Shown one piece after another: positions 23,063-35,275 of a DNA stretch of 57,085 nt. The position numbers were made by a program, and so were the translations under genes. The first letter of the stretch is position 1, and the number at the start of each line of letters is the position of its first letter. The notes under the pieces are model-generated. The model was given only the letters and a program-made list of their open reading frames with translations, had not been told where the DNA came from and did not search any database. Source of the stretch: Phlegmacium glaucopus (lineage: Eukaryota > Basidiomycota > Agaricomycetes > Agaricales > Cortinariaceae). Location: positions 183,523-240,607 of the forward strand of contig MU130547.1 of assembly GCA_015039465.1 (NCBI GenBank). Reading direction: 5' to 3'.

Positions 23063-24675
23063 CTAAGCCGTGTCGAAGAGTACAGAGGGAAATGCGACCT
23101 TGGCCTTCAAGGTGGTATCCCTTTGAACGGACATTGTTCCGTCTCCGTTCTGCTTGACAACACATCGTTGCAGACCCATCCCAACTGTGCACAGGATGCG
23201 CCCTGTCTCCTTCCCTAAGTTTGGCTGCTGGACGTGGACGTCTTCTGTATCAGCGTAGATGTCATTCATCACAGCGTCCCGATATGTGTCATTCGGTCTG
23301 GCACCAAACAGTTTCATTTCAGTGGTCGTCACTCCTTCGTATATCGCGATTCTCAACTGCATCCACATATCCATTATTGTCGACACCACTTGCTGGAGAC
23401 AGAGATGGGTCTTTTGAGAGCTTACATTCGCCATCGGACTTCCACATAGGTAGAGGAGGTTAGAAAGCATCTTGATTACAGCATCCTTCGTTGTGGTGGA
23501 ATCCACGTATTTCGCCTGCGCCATCGTCATTGCACGCCATCTACCAGCAACAGCTTGCGGTTCTAGCAATAAATGTCAGCAATGACATACATCCTATGCG
23601 CTTTTGAGCATGACCACCTACCTGATTCCCAAATGCGTCTGTATATCTCTCTCAAGTCATTGCTCGCTGGCCCGGTACAAAAACGATCGACCATGGCAAT
23701 ACACCAACTCGTTAAAATTGCCTGAACCGCTAGTTGAAGGGGCAATGGGTCTGATTGAACTTGCTTCGATTTGGTTGATAGATGTTGAAGCAACTCTAGC
23801 CCAATATGTTGTGCCAAGGTGTCCTTAACGCCTTGGATGCTTCTGCCATCCTTCCTCTGCTCGATTATTGTAGTCTCGTCTCCAAGTAGTTCCGAAATGA
23901 GGGCTGCGCCCTGGAATATTTCAGCGTTTAAGGCTTCCACCATTTTCATGATTTCGGCTCCAGCATAACGATCGACCGTCGTCAAGAAGGCTTGGGCCCC
24001 TTTCAAATCGGCGGTGCGTTCTTCCAGTAGCTTTGTCGTATGCAAGTGCTTCTCCTGCATGCCGCGCAATGTTCCTTTCAGCATCTTCAACTCTTCTTCT
24101 AGTTTTTGATTTTTCCCCTGGAGATCGTAAACTTGCTTTTCTGCTTCCGTCTTTTTTCGAAGCAGCTCGGTTCTTTCAACTTTGGTGGTGGCCAGCAAGT
24201 CTTCTTTTTCGCCTTGAAGCCTCTGAACCCTTCCCTGCAACTCTTTCGACTGTTTGATGGTCTGGGCGAGATCGCGTTGTGTTGCCTCTAGCTTCGCTTT
24301 CGATCTCGTGTTTTCATCAGCAAGAACACGGTAACGGGCGTTTGCGGATAAGCCATGCTCAGGCCTAGGTCGTGTACTGGGCTTGCGAGGCTCTTGGTGG
24401 ACTTCTCTGCAGCTTTTGTCTACGTTCAAATCTGCCCCAGCGAGAGTTGAAGATGTTTTGGCATCTTCACTGATGTGGGATCCACCCGCTTCTTCGCCCC
24501 AATGCCCCATGCTTCGTTCACTGGGGATGGTGACTTCCTGGATCGTTCGTGTCTGATTTTCTTGCTCTCCGTGTGGTTGGTTAGGCGGAAAAGGAAGGTC
24601 ATTGTTGCCTCCCATGTTCAAGAAGTTATCACAGACGTAATTGAAGGATTTGCACGCTTTCTCAAAGAACGTCAT
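23063..24675 (-). CDS. Coiled-coil protein paired with Hsp70-like copy B
   Basis: Paralogue of the gene at 17544-19142. Exons 24675-23622 and 23562-23063 (59-bp intron at the same position and phase) give 517 residues. Shared blocks are TTKLLEERTADLKGAQAFLT, DRYAGAEIMKM, LNAEIFQGAALISE, DPLPLQLAVQAILTSWC, RRIWES then EPQAVAGRWRAMT, and VGMGLQRCVVKQNGDGTM near the end. The N-terminal ~100 residues differ most. Residues ~100-215 are a Lys/Glu/Gln-rich coiled coil. It diverges from Hsp70 copy B across 171 bp. No enzyme motif is visible, and the function is unknown. Confidence 0.8.
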
Positions 24676-24846
24676 GGTTGCGTTATAACAAGAGGGTGGG
24701 TCAGAAGCGAGTCGGATGTACCAAGCCCTCTAAGCATGCCTGGTGCATGCCAACGCAACGTGGTCAACACATGTTCACTGCTGTATAGGTATATCAAGTT
24801 GCCTTACTGTATAAACTCATCTTTCATAGTTCGCTCTTCTTCTAAC
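24676..24846. promoter_or_regulatory. Shared bidirectional promoter of coiled-coil 2 and Hsp70-B
   Basis: 171 bp between divergent start codons. CAACGTGGTCAACACATGTT lies at 24756-24775, 91 bp before the Hsp70 ATG, and CTGTATAAACTC near 24807 is TATA-like. The organisation mirrors 19143-19310. Confidence 0.6.
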
Positions 24847-27354
24847 ATGTCGTCCAGGTCACCCTACAGTGGCTCGCAACGCAAGCTAGTCCTTGCCTTC
24901 GATATTGGTACTACATTCAGTGGCGTCTCCTATAGGTTCTTGTTTTTCAAAAAAAAACTACACATTGCTTCTAACACCATCTTTTATAATGTGCAGCATT
25001 CTTGACCCTGGGGAAGTTCCTGAGATATGGAGTGTAACACGGTGATTTTCCCCCCAACTTTTATGATAATTCCCTGAAACAACTAGGTTTCCTGCCCAAG
25101 AACGGGTTGGTGGAGATTCTAAGATACCAACAATCATTTATTACGATCCAGAAGGGAATGTTCGTGCAGCAGGAGCAGAAGCAACCCGCGAGGGTATCGA
25201 TGATGAAGTGGAAGATGGCCAATGGATAAAAGCAGAGTGGCAAGTCATAAAATTTCCCCCTTGCTTCAAAGGTACTGACCACGATTTAGGTTCAAACTTC
25301 ATCTTCGTCCCAAAGCCCAATCAAGTACCCATGTCACCTACAAAATACCTCCTCTTCCTCAAGGAAAGACTGCTATTGATGTTTTCGCTGACTTTCTACG
25401 ATATCTCCATCAATGTACGCGCAGTTTTATAGAAGAGACACACGCCAGTGGCGTCGAGTTGTGGCGTAACTTGGAAGACTGCACGGAATTCGTCCTTACT
25501 CACCCGAACGGCTGGGAAGGCGCTCAGCAAGAGCTAATGCGTAAGGCTGCTGTTAAGGCTGGATTGATTCCCAACGATGGTCAATCTAGGCTTTCGTTCG
25601 TTACTGAGGGTGAAGCTAGCCTTCACTTTTGTGTCCAAAGTGGCCTTACAAGTCATGCCATCAAGGTCGGAGACTTGGACTACTGCTCGATTGTTTGAAG
25701 ATGGGCTGATTTTCTCAAATTTTCTGTCGTACAGAATGGAAAAGGGCTCTTGATTGTCGACGCTGGAGGAGGCACCATCGATATCAGTTCCTACCGCCAA
25801 ACTCCTACATACACTCAGTCGTATGAGGAGATAACGGCACCACAGTGTACGTTTGTGACTTCATCGCTTACCCACCCGCGATCATAGTAACTACATAGGT
25901 CATTTCCACGGATCAATCTTCGTCACCATTCAAGCCCGAAAATTTCTCGAAGGTATGTCTTTGAACGATCGCTGTTTGAACAACCTTATTAACCATTTGT
26001 CTCAGGCCTACTAGGGGAGTCGCGCTTCTCAGGAGATATCCCCCACATCGAGAAATGCTTTGACAAGACCACAAAACTGAGGTTCCGCAATGCTGATGAG
26101 CCTCAGTATGTCAAGTTCGGCACTCTTCGAGATAAGGACCCTAAACTCAACATTCGTTCTGGTCAATTGAAGCTTTTGGGGTACGCTTTCAGCTGTTTGC
26201 CGAATTCAACATTCTAAGAGTATATTTAGTACTGAGGTTGCCTCCTTCTTTGAACCGTCTGTGCAATGTATTGTGACCTCGATCAAGGAACAATGTAATG
26301 CGTCGGCCGTGGAAATATCAGTAGGTAAACTAACTCCTTTTGTTTTAACCGATACTGAGGGGCGTTTATAAGTCTGTATTCCTCGTGGGAGGGTTTGCCG
26401 CGAGCGATTGGTTGTACACCAAGCTGAGGGAAGCCTTTGCATCTCAGGGGCTCGATATCAGTCGTCCTGATAGCCACGTGTGCGTATGATCCTTAAGTAT
26501 GTAAGACGATACTCTGAACTTTTGATAATGTACCAGTAACAAGGCTGTGGCCGATGGTGCGATCTCGTTCTACATTGACCATTTGGTATCAGCCAGAGTC
26601 TCAAAACTCGCATATGGAACTAGTGTCTGGGAAAAATATGATCCTCGTAATCCCGAACATAAGCGTCGAAAGAAAAAGACGTTTATGACGTGTGAAGGTT
26701 ATCGTGGGATTGGTGGTATTTTCAACGTGATATTGGCCAAGGTAACAAATTTAAAATCTACATATCCATCAATGTTGCCTGAATTATTTCTCGTTAGGAT
26801 ACTCAAGTCTCAGAGACCCAGGAGTTCCGGCAGACTTACTGGCTGACGAGTTCCGATAGAGTTGACCTCGAGTCTATTAGTGTTCCTATCATGAGTTATC
26901 GAGGGCAGAATACCAGCTCCGATAAATGGATGGATGTGGAGCAAGGTGAGTCGTCTTCCCTGTACTATCATGGCAAGTTCTGATTAGTTACGTTTTGAGC
27001 AGCAATGTACGATACTTTGTGCTACATCGAAGCGGACACCACAGAGTTATCCAAGTCGCTTGAACCTCAATACGGCTCTCATAAGGTTTTCTATACGCTA
27101 ACTGTCGATGTCATGCTGTCTCTCGGGATGACAGAGCTCAAGGCATATCTATGCTGGAACGAAAATGTATGCGTTGTTTCATGTTGTCTGCTTGGACGAA
27201 ATCTGACGTAGCTCGTACTACTTCTAGGGTGATGAGAGAAGGTAGGATCATCAAACTTATCAAATATTACAAAGAAATGAAATATTCTCAATATAGGAGC
27301 CCAGCGCAAGTCATCTACGATCCTGACACCATTGTTTGCGAAGATGGACGATAA
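24847..27354 (+). CDS. HSPA12-like Hsp70 ATPase, copy B
   Basis: Same 14-exon layout as copy A. It begins MSSRSPYSGSQRKLVLAFD and continues IGTTFSG. Later motifs are LIVDAGGGTIDIS and SVFLVGGFAASDWL, and it ends SPAQVIYDPDTIVCEDGR before TAA at 27352-27354. The third intron begins GCAAGT (GAGTG|GCAAGTCAT...TTTAG), a GC-AG intron where copy A has GTGAAC. All frames join without stops. Truncated pieces of this copy's 3' half occur at 45459, 48590 and 52237, and an inverted piece at 44402. It is the probable partner of the coiled-coil gene at 23063-24675. Confidence 0.88.
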
Positions 27355-27651
27355 TCTGGTTTCAACTGTATTTTTGCTCCGGTAATTCATGTTGCAGATA
27401 TCTGTATATTAAATCGGACCCTGGTGGTTTGTAATCCTTTGATTTTCTGAATACTTCGTCAATGTTCCCCTTTCGTTCAACAACTGAAAACACTTCAAGT
27501 TTGATCGTGCCTAGAACGGATAGCATGAGGTTGCTGCGGTACGACCATATATACTTCGATTCAACGTGGTCCACACGCATTCACTACATACTTAAGGTCG
27601 CCTGAGTGCCATGTTCTCCCTTTTCAGACTCTACCACTTCCCACTTCCAGG
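27355..27651 (+). promoter_or_regulatory. Upstream region of Hsp70-C with CAACGTGG element
   Basis: This is the B-C interval. CAACGTGGTCCACACGCATT at 27562-27581 lies 90 bp before the ATG, followed by ACTTAAGGTCGCC. No divergent coiled-coil gene is present; sequence to the left is the 3' flank of copy B. Confidence 0.6.
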
Positions 27652-30168
27652 ATGTCAGCCAGGCCTCCCTATCGTGGCCCACACCGCAAGCTTGTCCTTG
27701 CCTTCGACGTTGGTACAACTTTCAGTGGCATCTCTTACTGGCTAGTCTAACTGCGAAAATTTCCCTGGGATAATATCTAACTTCATGAGTAGCATTCTCG
27801 ACCCTGGCGAAGTTCCTGAAATTAGAGGAGTAACTCGGTAAGCCCGAGGTCATATTGAGTTTGTCGTTTCCTGAGATAATGTTCCAGATTTCCTGCGCAA
27901 GAGCAGGTTGGCGGAGATTCCAAGATTCCAACGGTCCTTTACTATGATCAAGAAGGAAACGTTTGTGCGGTTGGCGCTGAGGCGGCCCGCGAGGGCATCG
28001 AAGACCATGCTGAAGACGGACAATGGACAAAAGCAGAATGGCAAGTAGCTACTGACCTCCTTCCCATCAATGTGGCTGATTACCAACTAGGTTCAAGCTT
28101 CATCTGCGTCCTAAAGCCCAATCAAGCGCCTATGTCACCCACAAAATTCCACCCCTTCCTCGAGGAAAGGCTGCCATCGACATTTTCGCTGACTTTTTAC
28201 GATACCTGCACAAATGTGCTCGAACTTACATAGAAGAGACACATGCCAATGGCGTCGAGATGTGGAGCAGCTTGAAAGACCGTACAGACTTCGTTCTCAC
28301 TCACCCGAATGGGTGGGAAGGTGCTCAACAGGGAATGATGCGCACAGCCGCTGTCCGAGCAGGATTGATTCCTGATACTGAAGATGGTCAATCTCATCTC
28401 TCGTTCGTCACTGAGGGTGAAGCTAGCTTGCATTTCTGTGTTCAGAGTGGCCTCACAAACGATGCCATCAAGGTGGGTTTTAACCTTGTTTCTTGAAGAT
28501 TATTGTTGACGCCATGGCTGTAGAGTGGAAAAGGACTTCTTATTGTTGATGCTGGAGGTGGTACCATCGATATAAGTGCATATCGACAAACATCTCCGCA
28601 TACCCAGTCATACGAAGAAATTGCTGCCCCCCAATGTACGCTCCGTATGCTTATTATCAACCTTCGATTTATTCAATTAATTTTGAACAGGTCATTTCTA
28701 TGGATCCATCTTTGTAACGGGTCAAGCAAGGAAATTTTTGGACGGTATTTTTTTTTGACGATGATTCCTATTCTTGCGTTATTAAATCGTGATCGCTAGG
28801 GTTACTGGGACAATCCCGTTTTTCAGGGGATATACCTCACATAGAAAAATGTTTCGATAAGACTACCAAGCTCAGGTTTAGGAATGCAGACGAGCCTCAA
28901 TATATCAAGTTCGGCACCATTCGCGATAAAGATCCCAGCCTCAACATTCGCTCTGGCCAGCTGAAGCTTCTTGGGTATGCATGCTTGCAAGATTGTATCG
29001 TGGCCTAGAATGTCTTATAACTTTTCTTAGTTCCGACGTCGCCTCCTTTTTCGAACCGTCCGTCCAGTGCATTGTGGAGTCTATCAAAGAACAGCGCGAA
29101 GCATCGGTCACCGAAATCTCAGTGAGAAATTTATTAGGTTTGATACTGTCTTCCATACTGACTCACCTGCTCAAAGTCTGTCTTTCTTGTGGGAGGTTTC
29201 GCCGCGAGTGATTGGCTTTATCAAAATATGAGAGCTGCATGTACTTCTCAAGGGCTTGACCTCCAAGTCAGCCGTCCTGATAGCCATGTGTACGTCTGTC
29301 TCTCCTTTAAAATGTACCGCGTTTACAAACTAACCATTGATCAGCAACAAAGCTGTTGCTGACGGAGCTGTGTCCTTCTACATTGATCACTTTGTGTCGG
29401 CCAGAGTCTCAAAGTTTGCTTATGGAATAAATACCTATCACAGGTATAATGCCTATAATCCTGAACACCAGCGTCGACAGAACACGACCTTCATGACAGC
29501 CGAGGGCTACCTCGGAATCAGCGGGATCTTTAATGACATTCTGCCCCAAGTAAGAGATTTCCACTATTTCGCTAATGACCGCGTTGATTTTAATTTATTT
29601 CCATGCTCAGAACACCAAGGTCTCAGAAAGTCAAGAATTTAGTAACCGTTATAGACAGGTGGCTTCTAATAAGATCGATCTCAAGAACATCAACGTAGCC
29701 ATCATGTCCTATCGAGGAGACTCGACCAAGTCTGATAAATGGATGGATGAAGAGAAGCGTAAGATTTCGGACTATTTTTCAATATATCAGCAGACTCAAT
29801 CCCAAGCAGCGATGTACTCTACCTTATGCCACGTCCAGGCGGACACCACTGAGATTTGTAAGTCGCTCCAGCCTCAAGTTGGAGCGGCGACATTCTACGA
29901 GATAAAGTTTGAGGTTGTGCTCGCACTCGGTCTTACAGAGCTCAAAGCTCATCTATCCTGGGAGGAAAACGTGAGTTAGTCGTACTAATTAAATGAATTT
30001 TACTTAACCTTACCACCATTGATAGGGTATCAAGAGAAGGTAAGGACTATTATCGTTGTCAGAGTGAATCAACTTGTTGAGGGTTTCTTTTCTCACAGGA
30101 GCCCAGCAGAGGTAGTCTATGGTCCCGACCGAGTACAAGATGTCCCGAAGACGTTTGATGACGTGTGA
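27652..30168 (+). CDS. HSPA12-like Hsp70 ATPase, copy C
   Basis: Same exon layout as A and B, roughly 590-600 residues. It begins MSARPPYRGPHRKLVLAFD and continues VGTTFSGISY; later motifs are LLIVDAGGGTIDIS and SVFLVGGFAASDWL. It ends at TGA 30166-30168 after VVYGPDRVQDVPKTFDDV. Introns 1 and 3 both start with GC (TACTG|GCTAGT and GAATG|GCAAGT). Copies D and E share these features and are its closest relatives. No frame break is seen. It lacks a divergent partner gene. Confidence 0.86.
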
Positions 30169-30940
30169 TAAATGTCAGTTATGTCCTACTTCTCAATGTC
30201 CCATTTGTGAACCCTGGCGGTTCGTCTTTTCTTCCCATTCCGTTTGTTGCGAATAGGCTGTTGTAATATATTCCAAACCCTTTGAGGAAAGGCATAGTGA
30301 CCATAGTTACCATAAAGTTGATAACGAGCATCTCCGAATCTTCTGGTTTCAATTTTCCTTTCCAGCTCTAGAAGACTCTCCAGCAATTAGAGTGCGTTGG
30401 CGGGTTTGATCCCGTGGACCATATTCTTCCTGTACTTGAGCAACGCTAGGTTGAGGTCCTCGGCGGGGAGCTCGTTGTCGCTTTGCAGTGTTGGTTATAT
30501 CTTCCATTGCTTGGTGTTTGCGACCAGGAACTTGGTATATCGGTTCTGCATGCTCTGTTTCGGATAGGGTTGGCTTTCCCTTTCGTCTTCAATAATCATT
30601 GCCAGTTGTCGTTTCTCTCGTTTCAATTCACTTATATCGTGATCTGTCTACGAGAGACTACATGACATGTAGTTCGACTTGTTTTTAGAGGTAGAGAGGC
30701 TGAACCGATATTGTTGAAATGGCGAATTGGTAAAAGGTTCCTGGGGTTTTAAGTTCTTCGGAATTGGCACAACTTGATCTAATTTTGAGGTTCCCATTGA
30801 AGACTGAGGTGATGCGACTGTGATGAACCTTGATCCAAGAAATTTTATTTAATCCCGGGCCAGTTGAAGACACCATGGATATGGTAGGTAAGGAGTACAT
30901 TATGATGGTTGATTGGTTGTGAGGGTGGTGTTGATTGAGC
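30169..30940. other. Hsp70-C 3' flank and unrecognised sequence
   Basis: Up to about 30358 the sequence matches the 3' flanks of copies D and E (CATAGTTACCATAAAGTTGA, TTGATAACGAGCATCTC); there it diverges. From 30360 to 30900 the minus strand carries short protein-like pieces (ITNTAKRQRAPRRGPQPSV) in broken frames that I cannot place. Confidence 0.5.
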
Positions 30941-31308
30941 AATGTTTTTTTTTGAAAACGAGTAGAATGAGTGGGTGAACGATATTTAGAATACATACCC
31001 TGGGTTTATAGTAATTGGATATTGAAAGAGCAAAGGAACGAACTTTGATTCTTCCATACACAATCAGATCATCCGACTTGATAGATTTGATGTTATTGTC
31101 CGTATTTCGGTTTTTCCTCCACTCCTGGACCATCGCCTTCGCTTCTACAGCCGGGACCTTTTCTGATTTCGTGCCCACAGTGATATGCAGCCTCTTCCGA
31201 ACGTCATACGGCAACTTTGAACCAAACTCATGGCCCTCTTGACCTCCAGAAAAAGAAACTTCAAGATCAAAGTCTTCAACCGTAATCGCCATCACGCGTC
31301 CATCCCAC

Positions 31309-31779
31309 TGTGAGGAGGGATTCTCCCTACCTCGAATTATTACTATTTTTATAATTTCAAATTCATTATATCACATACAGAATTTCGCACCGTGTTACAT
31401 TTTCCAAATTCGTACGTTTCCTATTTTATCAATTTCAAATTCATTCCCCTTTTGGAAATTACTCCGAAATTACACAGTCCATTCTTACATACAAATTTGT
31501 TACCTCTCCGTTTTTGTTCTCGGATCTTAGATTCCCATATATCCATTTTCAAAACACAGTACTACAAACTAAAGGTATAAAAAGCTGTAGTTATATTGTA
31601 GTATAAAAAAATATAATAACATAACAACAGAACAACTGAGGCACTCAAAAACAACATGAAAACTAAGAAATTCCATAACCAAGTACTAAAATAATAAACA
31701 AATCAACAAATCGGAACACTAAAGTTGACGGAGTCAACTCCCCCTATACTCGCACACACACAGAAACTATTCCTCACAA
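31309..31779 (+). repeat. 5' LTR
   Basis: 471 bp, terminal inverted TGTGAGGA/TCCTCACA. It contains GGTATAAAAAGC as a promoter TATA box. It differs from the 3' LTR at CCGTG/CCGCG, an A/T-run indel near 31605-31615, and GACGG/GATGG. Confidence 0.93.
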
Positions 31780-32118
31780 CTGGAGCCCACCGCGAGGGGG
31801 CTAGTTCCATATTTTATTGTCAAGCCGGCACATCAGCATCCACCATCTCGAAAACCCACAGTCGTTACCACGTTGATCCACATTGATCTACGATCGCATC
31901 ACATCTGATCAGGAACACCCTTCGCATATCACATATCCGAATTACGCCAGCGTCAAACTAAACATCGCAGTCAATCACAGATCTCGTTTCACCCTTTCAG
32001 GGTCCGTATTGTCAAAGACATCCTCGCACATCGCTACCTAACTATTGGATTTGGAATCCCCATCGATTAAATCCCCATTGATATTCGTCCTGTTGACCCG
32101 AAATAGTTCACCAAAGCC

Positions 32119-33612
32119 ATGGATTCATTTTTCAAAATGCCGTCTCGATACGATCCGTCCGCACCCAAATTTGACGGAAAACCATCTTCGCTCATCCGAT
32201 TTCTTGATGAAATTGCTCAACTAGGAACTCAACATGGTCTCAGCCAACAAGAGCTTATTATTTGGACCATCCGTTATGCACCAGATGAAGAATACGAGTT
32301 ATGGAGCATGCAGACATCAGAAAATATGAGTAATTGGGCAAATTTCAAGGCAGAACTCATTAATTTGTATCCCGGAGCTATAGACAGCTGGAAATATTCG
32401 ATATCGGATCTCGAGAAACTCGTAGAAAATCAAGTACTCGCATCAATCAGGAATCAAGACGAGTTCGGACAGTATTACCGGTCATTTCTGCGCATCGCCA
32501 TGTATCTTCAGTCGAAATCAAGACTCAGTAACCGAGAAGTTAGCAATTATTTCCTTCGAGGCCTTCAGGAAAACCTTCGAGCCCAAGTACGACTTCAGTT
32601 ACAAATGAAAAGCCCATTGCATCACCCAGACGATCCCTGGCCACTCGAAGACATTTATTCAGCATCGATTTTCATTCTCATATCGTCAACTAGCACTGAA
32701 TCTAGGCCCAAGATCAAAGTACAAGAAGATTCAATAAAATCCTCGACATCACGACCTGTCCCATTGGATTCAACACTCGAAACACGTCCATCTACGAATT
32801 TAGCCACTACGTGCTTACCCCAGCTCGTCGCACCTATGCCGTTTCGATCCAAAACCCTCGATATAATCAAGCCATCGATTCAAGAAATCATACCCGAAAT
32901 TCCGAGCGTCCGTGAATCCAAGCCAGAGACACATCCCAGCCCAATACACTCGAATAGTCAACCATCCAGAGGTCCCAGCACCTATCCAACGTCGCGAAAT
33001 GAAAGCCTATGTTTATTTTCGGTTGCTACTAGCTTGAAGACTCAACAAGCAAGCAATATCGAGTTGACAATTACCTCGTCACCATGCCACACATCGTCAA
33101 TCCCCTCTCTGCCAACAACGCAGCAGAAATCATCAAGCAAACTTGCTACCGGTTCATTTCCGGAGATCACACAGACCCAACAGGCCATCGACGGCCTTAT
33201 TGAATTGAAGATCGTTTCGTCGCCACAAGACACCGAAATATCAAATAAACGATCTATTAGTACAGAAGTAGTACTCGACGCATCACCGTTATCTACCAAT
33301 CCCGAAGTTACACCCTCGAAAGAAGCATCATACGAATTGTCAAGCAAAGTATCGACTAGGCCTAGGCTTGTACGCCATCACGAAAAGATGGGCACGCTGA
33401 AGGGCACATATAGCAACAGTAATGCCAGTACCACAGTTCGAAATAGTCTCAAAACATCCCCACTCGCAAACCATCGTCATCAGTCAGCCCAGACATCTGC
33501 CATCCATCCGAAATCACACGAAACCGTCGCATACCGTACGAAACACATCGAGATCGTACCGAATTCCTGGATCACACGCCGATTCCAGTATCATCGAGCC
33601 CGCGTCAGGTAG
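32119..33612 (+). CDS. Gag-like protein of the LTR element
   Basis: 497 residues. Residues ~1-190 look like a retrotransposon capsid: SAPKFDGKPSSLIRFLDEIA, QQELIIWTIRYAPDEEYELW, ANFKAELINLYPGAIDSWKY, then EFGQYYRSFLRIAMYL and VSNYFLRGLQENLRAQV. The remainder is a Ser/Thr/Pro-rich disordered tail with no zinc knuckle. The capsid helix pattern fits Ty3/Gypsy-type Gag. The frame is intact over its full length, which agrees with a recent insertion. No pol frame follows. Confidence 0.8.
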   Translation: MDSFFKMPSRYDPSAPKFDGKPSSLIRFLDEIAQLGTQHGLSQQELIIWTIRYAPDEEYELWSMQTSENMSNWANFKAELINLYPGAIDSWKYSISDLEKLVENQVLASIRNQDEFGQYYRSFLRIAMYLQSKSRLSNREVSNYFLRGLQENLRAQVRLQLQMKSPLHHPDDPWPLEDIYSASIFILISSTSTESRPKIKVQEDSIKSSTSRPVPLDSTLETRPSTNLATTCLPQLVAPMPFRSKTLDIIKPSIQEIIPEIPSVRESKPETHPSPIHSNSQPSRGPSTYPTSRNESLCLFSVATSLKTQQASNIELTITSSPCHTSSIPSLPTTQQKSSSKLATGSFPEITQTQQAIDGLIELKIVSSPQDTEISNKRSISTEVVLDASPLSTNPEVTPSKEASYELSSKVSTRPRLVRHHEKMGTLKGTYSNSNASTTVRNSLKTSPLANHRHQSAQTSAIHPKSHETVAYRTKHIEIVPNSWITRRFQYHRARVR

Positions 33613-35275
33613 TTCATTAAACCCAGCAAAGTCCCATTTGGAATATTCAATAATATTCCTATCCGTTAGTACCATCGAGTCCCAGCAAGTCTACCCAGCC
33701 AATGTACAAATTCCCCCATGCATTCGAAATCGCATGAATTCGTCACTGCGCATGCGACACAGTCAATTCGTACCCGATTACATCATTATTAACTCGATCG
33801 AACGTGCGCCTATCGTTCAACAAGGCTCTTTTGGATTTATTTTGTGAATATGTATCCGAGGACTGACGAAATTCCTCAAGAATGTGCAAAATATAGGTTT
33901 TATTTCAATTTCATCACACTCCCTCGAAATTCGGTACCCACAAATATGCTATACGACATACGAAATAAATCAGAATTACCGGATTATACATCGTTATCAA
34001 AGCATCAAACGCGCGTCAAATTATCTAGCAACGGATATCAATTGTACCTAAAAGCCGACGAAAATCACCAAAAATATTCGATAACACAGCCAGAAGCTCG
34101 AAATCCGTCACCTATGCTGCCGAAATCACACGTTCAAGCCATATCAAGTTGTATAATCACCATTGAGCGTGCTTAACGACTGAACAAATCTCGCAAACAC
34201 TGTAAATATCAGATTCGACGATTATCTCCCCATTACCCGCTATTTCGAATACCACGAATATCTTGTAAGAGGTCTGACGAAAATCCTCAAGAATACCAAA
34301 CTCTCGAATATCATACTGCTGTCAATACCACCAAGCACGATTCAAGAAGTTCAGCATCGGAATAAACAAAAGGCTCATCAAGCCTCCTCTCAAATCATGT
34401 AAATAGTCATTCATTCATTCGAAATCGACACACGATGCACAAAATACACCCGATTCACATCGAATTGCACCCCTGTCACATACATCGAGCGCGCGCCTAA
34501 CCGTTCGACAAGCCTATTTCAACAATTGTACAGTATGTAATCGAAATCATGCGAAAATCCCCAAGAACATACAAAAATATCGCTCAACTCGAAATTCAAC
34601 ACCCATACATCCAAATGAAGTCACTAAACGACGTACGCAATACATTTGCATCCGTATCATCAAACACCCGCCAATTAGTTCAACAACCGCGCGATTTTAT
34701 CAATTTCACCATTCGGACCACACTCCATCGACCTATTCTCGAACGCTGTAAATATTATGCTCGAAAACTCGCAAAACCCTTCAAGAATTTCCGTAAATAC
34801 ACTCCTTGCTCGATATTCAACACTCGCATATTCGAATCAAAAGACCATACGACGAACGAAACAAATCCAAATCATCATATATTACATCATTATCGACTCG
34901 ATCGAACGCGCGTCTAACATCTCGACGACAAATTTATCATTCCCACCATCTATTCACCCCTTTTCGAACATTGTAAACACAAAGTCTGACGAAAATCCTC
35001 AAGAACGTGCAGATTTCAATTGTATCACCACGAAAATTCACCTTTTCCATTCGAACGACGAACCGACAAAGATTTCAAACAAATCATTCACACAACCCTG
35101 CCATTTGACCACTTTTTCGAACCTTGTAAATAGTATATTCGAACCATTCATCAATTTTATCATTCACAAAGAAAGTTTTATTCATTACAATACAATTCTT
35201 TTCTCCTATTACAATTTGTTTTCCCAACGAGAGACGAGTTGACTGGGAAGTCAACATTTTAAAGTCCCCGGGAGA
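33613..35275 (+). repeat. Diverged tandem repeats replacing pol in the LTR element
   Basis: Motifs recur in the same order at uneven spacing. GACGAAA(A/T)TCCTCAAGAA-type sequence occurs near 33865, 34276, 34551 and 34988. CGA(T/G)CGAACG(T/C)GCG-type sequence occurs near 33794, 34486 and 34898, with a weaker copy near 34158. The units are ~270-440 bp and well diverged. Short frames in this region are artefacts of low G content. The stretch takes the place where pol would be. Confidence 0.65.

Noticed and set aside
33613..35242. Open frames at 33844-34176, 34549-34917 and 34757-35242
   Set aside because: They are composed of repeat-derived, low-complexity Ile/Asn/Ser-rich text inside the LTR element's repeat array.
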